Assembly (NCBI GenBank): GCA_029054245.1
Contig: JAIDFQ010000042.1
Coordinates: forward strand, 248,001 to 312,000
Length of the DNA stretch: 64,000 nucleotides
DNA from: Lachnospiraceae bacterium
Lineage (GTDB): Bacteria > Bacillota > Clostridia > Lachnospirales > Lachnospiraceae
Direction of reading: 5' to 3'
The position numbers were made by a program, and so were the translations under genes. Below, piece after piece: positions 42,305-49,653 of this stretch; position 1 is the stretch's first letter; every line of letters starts with the position of its first letter. The notes beneath the pieces are model-generated. The model saw only the letters and a program-made list of their open reading frames with translations. It searched no databases and was not told the DNA's origin.

Positions 42305-42335
42305 TATGGGGCTGTCTGTTTTTGACAGCCCCATA
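42305..42335 (+). terminator. 12-bp hairpin between the receptor and ATPase genes
   Basis: TATGGGGCTGTC (42305-42316) and GACAGCCCCATA (42324-42335) pair perfectly around a TGTTTTT loop. There is no T-tract after it, so it is more likely a 3'-end stabiliser or partial terminator that lets the receptor be expressed above the ATPase and permeases. Confidence 0.6.
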
Positions 42336-42365
42336 TTAAACAGATGAAGTGATGAGGTGAACGGC

Positions 42366-43946
42366 ATGGAAAATGGAGGGAAAAGGCAAGGGGCGGAGAC
42401 CATTCTCAGTATGGAAAATATCACGAAGATATATTCAAATGGTTTTATCGCAAATAAAAATGTAAACTTTGAACTGCTAAGAGGCGAGATACATGCCCTG
42501 GCAGGAGAAAACGGAGCCGGAAAATCAACGCTGATGAAGGTTTTGTTTGGAGAAGAGCAGTGTGAAGAGGGCAGGATTCTTTTTAAGGGAAAAGAGGTTA
42601 AGATAGACAGTCCTTTGTCTGCAATCAAAATGGGAATTGGCATGGTCCATCAACATTTCATGCTGGTTCCAAGTATGACGGTTGCCGAAAATATGGTGCT
42701 TGGCTTGGAGCCGGAAAAGGCAGGATTTTTGGACAAGGAAGAGGCGATAAAAAGGACAAAGGAAGTTTCTTTAAAATATGGGTTGGAAATTGACCCTGAT
42801 GCACGCATAAGAGATTTGAGTGTGGGATTAAAGCAAAGGGTAGAAATCTTAAAAGCGCTGCTTCGAGGAGCGGATATACTGATACTGGATGAGCCCACGG
42901 CAGTGCTGACGCCCCAGGAAACGGTAGAGATTTTTGAAGAATTAAAACGCCTTAAGGAATTGGGGCATACGGTTGTATTTATTTCCCATAAGTTAGGGGA
43001 AATAAAGGAAATATGTGACCGGATCACGATAATGAGGGACGGAAGGACGATAGGCGTCAGGATGGTGGATGAGGTGTCCGAGCAGGAAATCTCCAGATTG
43101 ATGATCGGCAGGGATGTCCTTCTTAAAACGGATAAGGCCGAGGCGAAGCCGGGAAAGGCGTTTCTTTCCATCAGCAACTTAAACTACACAGATGCGGCAG
43201 GTCAGAAAATCTTAAATGACATCAATATGACGGTGAGAAAGGGTGAAATACTCGGCATTGCAGGCATAGAAGGAAACGGACAAAACGAGTTGAGCGAGTT
43301 GGTAACAGGAATGAAGAAAAACCGGGCAGGTCAGATTCTCATTGACGGAGAAGACATCAGCCGTAAGTCAGTGAGGGAAATCAGGGAACTTGGCGTATCT
43401 CACATTTCACAGGACAGAATGACTTATGGCGTCGTTGCCGATGCAGGAGTTGCAGATAACATTATGGCAGATCGATATTACCGAAAGGAATTTAAGAAGG
43501 GAGTCCTGTTAAACAGAAAAAAGATATGCAAGGAAACGGACCAGCTGATTTTGGAATATGGTGTGAAATGTGATGACAGGGAACAGCCGGTACGGATGCT
43601 TTCAGGCGGAAACATGCAGAAGGTGGTGGTGGCAAGAGAATTTTCCAGCGATCCGAAGCTTGTGATTGCGAATCAGCCCACGAGAGGAATCGATGTAGGA
43701 GCGGCAGAATTTGTTCACAAAAAGCTGCTAGAGCTTAGAGATAAGGATGCAGCGATTCTGTTGATATCAGCAGACCTGACGGAGATTATCAATTTAAGTG
43801 ACAGCATTGTGGTTCTGCATGACGGGGCGATTGTCGCTTATTTTGAGGATGCGAAAACGATAGATCCAGTAGAGCTTGGAGAGTATATGTTAGGAATCAA
43901 AAAAATGAGCCAGGAGCAGATAGGAGGTGCGGTGCATGAACAGTAA
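42366..43946 (+). CDS. Double-domain ABC ATPase of nucleoside/ribose-type importer
   Basis: About 526 residues from the ATG at 42366 (GAGGTGA upstream), with an alternative GTG at 42357. Two ABC domains are fused. The first has Walker A AGENGAGKSTLMK, signature LSVGLKQRVEI and Walker B ILILDEPTAVLT. The second has a degenerate Walker A (AGIEGNGQNEL), signature LSGGNMQKVVVAREF and a Walker B lacking the catalytic Glu (LVIANQPTRGID). That asymmetry is normal for the YufO/RbsA/MglA group. It powers the importer with the two permeases that follow and overlaps the first by 11 nt. Confidence 0.94.
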   Translation: MENGGKRQGAETILSMENITKIYSNGFIANKNVNFELLRGEIHALAGENGAGKSTLMKVLFGEEQCEEGRILFKGKEVKIDSPLSAIKMGIGMVHQHFMLVPSMTVAENMVLGLEPEKAGFLDKEEAIKRTKEVSLKYGLEIDPDARIRDLSVGLKQRVEILKALLRGADILILDEPTAVLTPQETVEIFEELKRLKELGHTVVFISHKLGEIKEICDRITIMRDGRTIGVRMVDEVSEQEISRLMIGRDVLLKTDKAEAKPGKAFLSISNLNYTDAAGQKILNDINMTVRKGEILGIAGIEGNGQNELSELVTGMKKNRAGQILIDGEDISRKSVREIRELGVSHISQDRMTYGVVADAGVADNIMADRYYRKEFKKGVLLNRKKICKETDQLILEYGVKCDDREQPVRMLSGGNMQKVVVAREFSSDPKLVIANQPTRGIDVGAAEFVHKKLLELRDKDAAILLISADLTEIINLSDSIVVLHDGAIVAYFEDAKTIDPVELGEYMLGIKKMSQEQIGGAVHEQ

Positions 43947-45012
43947 AACGATAGAGAAAAGATTTGATGTGATAAGAACCATATTGGCAGTTATCATCGC
44001 GCTTATGATTGCGCTGGTCGTGATTATTCTTGTCAGCGATGACCCGGTGAATGCGCTGTATCATTTTCTGATTGGTCCAATTACCAATGCCAGAAGATTT
44101 GCGAATGTGATTGAACTGTCGATTCCGCTTATGTTCTGTGGTCTGGCTGTCAGTATCATGTTTGCTGCCGATCAGAGTAACATGGCATCGGAAGGAGCGT
44201 TTTATGTATCCTGTGCAGTGACATCGGTGATTGCGGTTTTGTGGGAACTGCCGACTTTTCTTCATGTAATCGTGTGCCTGGCAGCAGGGACGATCACAGG
44301 AATCATCATTATGTGTATTCCGGCAGTACTTAAGGCAAAATGGCAGGCAAATGAACTGGTGTCCTCTCTGATGCTCAATTATATCTGCCTGTATATGGGA
44401 AATTATATTATTAGAACCCGTGTACTGGACACTTCTTTAGGAATCACCACCTCCCTGGGATTTAGAGAGACTGCATCTTTGCCGAATTTGATTCCCGGCA
44501 CCCGGCTGCACTTAGGACTTATCTTTGTGATTTTGGCAGTGATTCTCTGCTATATTATGATGTATCATACAGGACTTGGGTACGCAATTAGAACCATAGG
44601 TCAGAATAAAAATTTTGCAAAGTATGCCGGCATGGGTGTAGGCGGCGTAGTGCTGCTGACACAGGTCATAGGAGGTGCGCTGGCAGGTTTTGGCGGAGCG
44701 ACAGAGATGATTGGGATGTACAACAGATTCCAGTATCAGGGGCTTCCCCAGTATGGATTTGACGGTATGTTGATTGCAATTATGGCAAAATACAATCCTG
44801 CGCTTGTACCGGTTGCTGCGATTTTCCTTGCTTATATACGTACAGGGGCGGATATCATGAACAGGACAAGCGATGTGCCATATGAAATCATTTCCGTTAT
44901 CCAGTCGGCAATCATCATGCTTGTTGTTGCAAAGATGTTCCTGAATAACCTGAAACATAAACAGATCGTAAAATATTCTAAAATGCAGATGGAGAAGAAG
45001 GAGGCGTCATAG
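43936..45012 (+). CDS. BMP-type ABC importer permease 1
   Basis: About 358 residues from the ATG at 43936 (AGGAGG 8 nt upstream), with an alternative GTG at 43927. It is a BPD_transp_2 permease (YufP/NupP-like) with ~8-10 membrane segments; landmarks are LMFCGLAVSIMFAADQSNMASEGAF, the ligand-path segment AKWQANELVSSLMLNYI and the loop GYAIRTIGQNKNFAKYAGM that touches the ATPase. It ends 1 bp before the second permease start. Confidence 0.93.
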   Translation: MNSKTIEKRFDVIRTILAVIIALMIALVVIILVSDDPVNALYHFLIGPITNARRFANVIELSIPLMFCGLAVSIMFAADQSNMASEGAFYVSCAVTSVIAVLWELPTFLHVIVCLAAGTITGIIIMCIPAVLKAKWQANELVSSLMLNYICLYMGNYIIRTRVLDTSLGITTSLGFRETASLPNLIPGTRLHLGLIFVILAVILCYIMMYHTGLGYAIRTIGQNKNFAKYAGMGVGGVVLLTQVIGGALAGFGGATEMIGMYNRFQYQGLPQYGFDGMLIAIMAKYNPALVPVAAIFLAYIRTGADIMNRTSDVPYEIISVIQSAIIMLVVAKMFLNNLKHKQIVKYSKMQMEKKEAS

Positions 45013-45013
45013 G

Positions 45014-45958
45014 ATGAAACAGATTATCAGTATCATTTTTTCTACTCAGTTTTTTTATTCGATTCTCCGAATCTCCACGCCGATCATGTTTGCATCTATG
45101 GGAGCCCTTATTACATCCAGGGCAGGGGTGATCAATATCGGCTTAGAGGGAATTATGTTGTTCGCGGCATTGTCCGGGGTCATCTTCAGCGCCGCCTCAG
45201 GCAGCGCCTGGGTAGGATTTTTGGGTGCAGTGGTGACGGGCGTGCTGATTGCGATTTTGATGTCGTATGTTGCGCTGGTCTTAAAGTCACATATTACCCT
45301 TACCGGTATCGCAATTAATATGTTTGCCTCAGGATGCACTGTATTTATCCTGTATCTTGTGACAGGCGATAAGGGAATTTCGTCCTCGCTGGCAAGCAAG
45401 GTCATGCCGGTGGTTGAACTTCCGCTTATTAATAAGATACCAATCTTGGGTGAAATTATTTCAGGACATAACATTTTGACTTATTTATCTTTTTTGGGTG
45501 TCTTATTTACCTATGTTCTTTTGAATAAGACAGTTGTGGGACTTAGGATAAGGGCAGTGGGAGAAAATGAACAGGCGGCGCTTTCAGTGGGCGCTAAGCC
45601 GGTAAAGTATCAGTTTATTGCAATGCTGATCAGCGGTGTCTTAGCTGGGATGGGAGGCGCTTATATGTCCATGGGATATGTTTCCTGGTTCTCCCGGGAT
45701 ATGGTGGCAGGGCGTGGATTCATTGCACTGGCAGCACAGCAGCTGGGACAGGGCACCACGCTGGGAACAATGAGCGCAACCCTTGTGTTTGGAATGGCGG
45801 ATGCGCTGGCGAACAACCTTCAGGCATTACAGATGCCGTCAGAGTTTGTGCAGTCCATTCCTTATGTGACAACGATTATCGGATTGGTAGTCTTTTCTAT
45901 CGCAAAGCAGAGAAAAGAATTAAAACGGATTAGAGAAAATAACAGTAAAACAGCGTAG
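45014..45958 (+). CDS. BMP-type ABC importer permease 2
   Basis: A 314-residue BPD_transp_2 permease (YufQ/NupQ-like) with ~8 membrane segments. Landmarks are ITSRAGVINIGLEGIMLF, the helix with GSAWVGFLGAVVTGV, LRIRAVGENEQAALSVGAK (ATPase contact) and GRGFIALAAQQLG. It completes the importer with the preceding gene. The short gap (17 bp) to the next enzyme gene shows a single operon. Confidence 0.93.
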   Translation: MKQIISIIFSTQFFYSILRISTPIMFASMGALITSRAGVINIGLEGIMLFAALSGVIFSAASGSAWVGFLGAVVTGVLIAILMSYVALVLKSHITLTGIAINMFASGCTVFILYLVTGDKGISSSLASKVMPVVELPLINKIPILGEIISGHNILTYLSFLGVLFTYVLLNKTVVGLRIRAVGENEQAALSVGAKPVKYQFIAMLISGVLAGMGGAYMSMGYVSWFSRDMVAGRGFIALAAQQLGQGTTLGTMSATLVFGMADALANNLQALQMPSEFVQSIPYVTTIIGLVVFSIAKQRKELKRIRENNSKTA

Positions 45959-45975
45959 AAGAAAGGAAGGCAGTT

Positions 45976-47385
45976 ATGGGTAAGAGAGCATGGGAATATG
46001 GAAGAGAGATCGTTGAGAATGAAAGACCGTTTCCGGAAAGAGCAGGACGTGTGCTGTGGGATGATGTGATCAGAGACGGAAGACGGGATCTTGATAACAT
46101 GAAATATCTCTGGGGCGGAAATGTCACGGAGTCTTTGATGCCATTGTTTTTCATCGCGGTGTATGTACAGGAATATGGAAATCTGGGATATGACGTGCGG
46201 GAAGCGGAGGCAATGATTGAAGAGGGGCGTGAGCTTGCCAGGACGAAGAATGATATTGCTTTATACAGACATACATGCAGACTGCTCAAGACTTTATATG
46301 ATTCCCCGAAAAAGGAAGATCATAATCATTGGAAATACACGGAATACAACAGCTTTGAACAGTATGCCGCTTCGGTAAAATTCCCGGAATATGCGCCATA
46401 TGCGCCGAACAGGGAGGAACTGTTTGACAAGATTTATGCAGGGTGGATCGCTCAGGTATGTGCAGGCGCAATCGGAACAGCCATTGAAGGGTATCATACG
46501 AAGGCGCTTGAAGAAGTCTATGGCACAGTGGATCGTTATATCAAGGATCCTGAAATGTATAATGATGATCTGACATTTGAACTGGCTTTTCTGGAGACGT
46601 TTATAAGAAAAGGATATGATCTGACAGCAGCGGATGTGGCAGAGGATTGGGCAGCCAGGCTTCCTTTTGCATTTACTGCGGAGGGTATTGCACTTAAGAA
46701 CATCAAAAACGGGATTTATCCGCCCGAAAGCGGTAAGTTCAGAAATCCGTTCAGGGAATTGATCGGCGCACAGATGAGGGGAGGAATCTGCGGCATGGCA
46801 GCGCCAGGCGATCCGTACATGGCGGCGAAGCTGGCATATGAGGATGCCATTGTATCTCACCACAACAACGGAGTGCTGGGAGAAATCTTCAATGCGGTGA
46901 TGGTCTCTCTTGCTTTTATCAAAAGCGATATGCGCGAAATCTGCCGGGAAGCGATTGACCTGATGCCAAAAGACAGCGAATATTATTCTGTAGTGGAATA
47001 TGCTTGGGAAGCCTGTGAGAAATATGGCAATTGGAGAGATGCATGGCTTGACTGTGATGAGAAATATAAAGAATACTGCTGGATTCATGCTTATCCTAAT
47101 GCCTGTGCGGAAGTAGTAGCTTTATACTATTGTGAAAATGACTATGATAAGCTTGTGAACCTTATTGCCATGTGCGGTCTTGATTCCGATTGCAATGCAG
47201 CTCAGGTAGCGAATATCCTTGCAGTGGCACAGGGAAAAGAATGTATTGACGAAAAGTGGACCTATCCTATAGGCGACTATATGGAAACCTATGTAAGAGG
47301 AATGGAGATTGTGAAATTTAGGGTTCTGGCAGAAAAAACGGTGGACGCTGTCTTAAAAGCCGGAAAGGAGAAAGGCTGCGGATGA
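45976..47385 (+). CDS. ADP-ribosylglycohydrolase-family protein, first copy
   Basis: A 469-residue cytoplasmic protein. Residues ~150-460 match the ADP-ribosylglycohydrolase (DraG/ARH) fold: AGWIAQVCAGAIGTAIEG, the metal motif YNDDLTFELAFLE near residue 195, GGICGMAAPGDPYMAAKLAY and the late motif GLDSDCNAAQVANILA holding DxD. The usual GDALG near the start of the fold is replaced by AGAIGTAIEG, so one Mg ligand differs. An N-terminal ~140-residue extension (opening with RAWEYGREIVENE) is unusual for DraG. It most likely hydrolyses an N- or O-ribosyl bond, with the substrate imported by the adjacent transporter. It overlaps the second copy by 4 nt. Substrate unproven. Confidence 0.85.
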   Translation: MGKRAWEYGREIVENERPFPERAGRVLWDDVIRDGRRDLDNMKYLWGGNVTESLMPLFFIAVYVQEYGNLGYDVREAEAMIEEGRELARTKNDIALYRHTCRLLKTLYDSPKKEDHNHWKYTEYNSFEQYAASVKFPEYAPYAPNREELFDKIYAGWIAQVCAGAIGTAIEGYHTKALEEVYGTVDRYIKDPEMYNDDLTFELAFLETFIRKGYDLTAADVAEDWAARLPFAFTAEGIALKNIKNGIYPPESGKFRNPFRELIGAQMRGGICGMAAPGDPYMAAKLAYEDAIVSHHNNGVLGEIFNAVMVSLAFIKSDMREICREAIDLMPKDSEYYSVVEYAWEACEKYGNWRDAWLDCDEKYKEYCWIHAYPNACAEVVALYYCENDYDKLVNLIAMCGLDSDCNAAQVANILAVAQGKECIDEKWTYPIGDYMETYVRGMEIVKFRVLAEKTVDAVLKAGKEKGCG

Positions 47386-48773
47386 AAGCATGGGAATATA
47401 CGCATGAAATGACGAAGAGGGCAGTCCCTATATTGCAGACAGAAGAAGAAAAGGAATGGACGCAGCAGAAGGTTAGTCTGGGCGATATCGATATAGAAGA
47501 GACGCGGATTCGCTGGAAGACGCAGGTGCCAGGAAGCAGGGCGCCTGACTATGTCATGATCGGTGCGGTGCAGGCGGCGGAGAATATGGGGTATGATGTA
47601 AGGGAAGCTGAAGAAATGCTTCCCCTAATGGAGAAGGCTTATGAGCAAGAGGATCATGTGGCGTTTTTAAAGCTTACCGCACAGCTGTTTAATGTGCTTG
47701 CCAATGCGCCAAAGGCGGAGAATCATCCATACTGGAGCTATCGTTATTATACATCATTTGAAGATCACCAGGAGGAGGTAGCGTTTCTGGCCTATGAACT
47801 TCCTTCTTATACCGAAGAAGAATTGTTTGAGAAAATCCATGCGGGATGGCAGGCACAGATCGCTGGGGCGGCATTAGGGACGATCATTGAAGGGTACAGC
47901 AACGCCCAGCTTAAGAAAACTTTTGGCGAAATACGGGATTATTTGAGGACGCCCAGCACCTACAATGACGATGTTTTGTTTGAACTGGCGTTTCTGGAAG
48001 CGTGTCTGAAAAAAGGCAGGCATGTCACGTCGGCAGATATCGGTCTGGAATGGGTGGGAAGAATTGAATATACATGGACGGCAGAGGAAGTTGCCTTTAA
48101 AAATCTCAAAAGAGGGATCTTTCCGCCTTTGTCCGCCACATTGAATAATCCCTGGCGGGAATGGATTGGCGCGCAGATGCGTGGATCCATCTGCGGGATG
48201 GTGGCGCCTGGAAACCCTGTGCTGGCAGCACAGCTGGCATGGACGGATGGGACGGTTTCCCATGTAAATAATGGTGTGCTGGGAGAAGTGTTCAATGCGA
48301 TTTTGGTATCTCTAGCCTATGTGGAAAATGATGTAAGAGAGATTCTGGAAAAGACCATTAAAATGATGCCGCAAAAAAGCGAATATTATTCGGTCGTCAA
48401 ATTTGCCTGGGATGCCTGTGAGCAATCCGGCAATTGGGAGGATGCGTGGGAGGCGTGCGAGGAAAAATATAAACGGTATAATTGGATTCATACCTACCCC
48501 AATGCGGCGGCGGAGGTGGTGTCACTTTACTTTGGGGGAAATGATTTTGATGAGTGTATGTATATCTGTGCCATGTGCGGGCAGGACGTGGACTGTAATG
48601 CAGGCCAGATAGGGACGGTTTACGGCATCATGCAGGGATACAAGGGCATTGACGCAAGATGGACGGCCCCCTTTGGAGACAGATTTGACAGTCTGATGCG
48701 GGGATATGAGAGTACCACGATCTCTCATCTTGCCAAGCAGGTGTTAAAAGCCATCGAAAGGATAAAAAAGTAG
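47382..48773 (+). CDS. ADP-ribosylglycohydrolase-family protein, second copy
   Basis: A 463-residue paralogue of the preceding gene, starting inside its stop codon. It shares the N-terminal AWEYTHEM opening, the region YNDDVLFELAFLEACLKKG, GSICGMVAPGNPVLAAQLAW, VSHVNNGVLGEVFNA and the DxD motif in CGQDVDCNAGQIGTV. Visible divergence across the pair, and translation in tandem, suggest either a heterodimer or two enzymes with different ribosyl substrates. The same early replacement of GDALG (AGAALGTIIEG) is present. Downstream is a YitT/YczE-type membrane protein. Confidence 0.85.
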   Translation: MKAWEYTHEMTKRAVPILQTEEEKEWTQQKVSLGDIDIEETRIRWKTQVPGSRAPDYVMIGAVQAAENMGYDVREAEEMLPLMEKAYEQEDHVAFLKLTAQLFNVLANAPKAENHPYWSYRYYTSFEDHQEEVAFLAYELPSYTEEELFEKIHAGWQAQIAGAALGTIIEGYSNAQLKKTFGEIRDYLRTPSTYNDDVLFELAFLEACLKKGRHVTSADIGLEWVGRIEYTWTAEEVAFKNLKRGIFPPLSATLNNPWREWIGAQMRGSICGMVAPGNPVLAAQLAWTDGTVSHVNNGVLGEVFNAILVSLAYVENDVREILEKTIKMMPQKSEYYSVVKFAWDACEQSGNWEDAWEACEEKYKRYNWIHTYPNAAAEVVSLYFGGNDFDECMYICAMCGQDVDCNAGQIGTVYGIMQGYKGIDARWTAPFGDRFDSLMRGYESTTISHLAKQVLKAIERIKK

Positions 48774-48783
48774 GAGGAAAGGC

Positions 48784-49416
48784 GTGAAATTTGATACAAA
48801 AGGCTTAATAAGAAAATTGATTGTTGCCATGGCAGGGCTTATTATCTGCGGCATGGGAGTCGGAATTTTCCTGTACAGCGGTCTGGGGGTGGATCCAGCA
48901 AGCGTATTTGAACTTGGGATAGGAAATGTCTTTCACATAAGCTATGGAACTTCCTCGGCGGCAATCAATGTGGTCATTTTGGCAATTGTATTTTTTCTGG
49001 ACAAGTCTTATATTAACATTGCATCCATTCTGGCTATTTTCGGAATTGGATACACTGCAGATTTCGTCAATTTTGTTTTGGGGATTTTCTTAAAAGGAGA
49101 ACAGCATATCATTGTTAGGCTTATTCTAATCATAATCGGTCTTTTGATTATGAGTACCGGAATCGCAACCTACATAAGGGCAGACTTGGGGGTAGGCGCT
49201 ATCGATCTGGTATCGGAGATCATCAGCAACAAATTAAAGATCTCTTACAGGGGGGTGCGGGTCTCGGCGGATGTAGCATTTGTGGTGATTGGTTTTCTTT
49301 TGGGAGGATCTGTAGGAATCGGAACCGTGTTGGCAGCATTCATGACAGGACCGTCCATACAGTTTTTACGTCCGCATATTTACAAGGTGACGGACAGGAT
49401 TTTAAAAAAAGAGTAA
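48784..49416 (+). CDS. YitT/YczE family membrane protein
   Basis: A 210-residue protein with five hydrophobic segments, starting at GTG 48784 after AGGAGGAAAGGC. The repeated pattern of glycine-rich helices (LGVDPASVFELGIGNVF in the first half, ADLGVGAIDLVSEIISN in the second) matches the YczE/YyaS/YitT group, whose function is unknown although transport has been suggested. Here it follows two ribosyl hydrolase-like genes by 10 bp, so it belongs to the operon and might export or import a product. Confidence 0.8.
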   Translation: MKFDTKGLIRKLIVAMAGLIICGMGVGIFLYSGLGVDPASVFELGIGNVFHISYGTSSAAINVVILAIVFFLDKSYINIASILAIFGIGYTADFVNFVLGIFLKGEQHIIVRLILIIIGLLIMSTGIATYIRADLGVGAIDLVSEIISNKLKISYRGVRVSADVAFVVIGFLLGGSVGIGTVLAAFMTGPSIQFLRPHIYKVTDRILKKE

Positions 49417-49484
49417 CGCCGTATGTTACACGGTTTTGTGTAGAAAAAAATGGATAATCATTGTATAATAAGGAGGTAGAAAAT

Positions 49485-49534
49485 GTGATTATATTCCCCT
49501 TCGGATTCAAATGTACATAAATGTTCGGAGGGGA
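49485..49534 (+). promoter_or_regulatory. Possible leader peptide and attenuator before the LacI-kinase gene
   Basis: AAGGAGG (49470-49476) precedes GTG at 49485, which opens an 11-residue frame (VIIFPFGFKCT) to TAA at 49518-49520. The coding part overlaps the left arm of a hairpin (49495-49505 with 49524-49534, two wobble pairs) followed by ATTTGTTCATTTT. TATAAT at 49464-49469 directly abuts the SD, so the true promoter is unclear. Tentative. Confidence 0.3.
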
Positions 49535-49653
49535 TTTGTTCATTTTGTATAAAATATCTCATCTTGCGCATCGGGGTCTGTTTCTTGGTAAAGCATACGT
49601 TTATAGAAGGGCTTTATAGGAAAAGTTCGTGCGGGAAAGGCATGGGCAGATAG

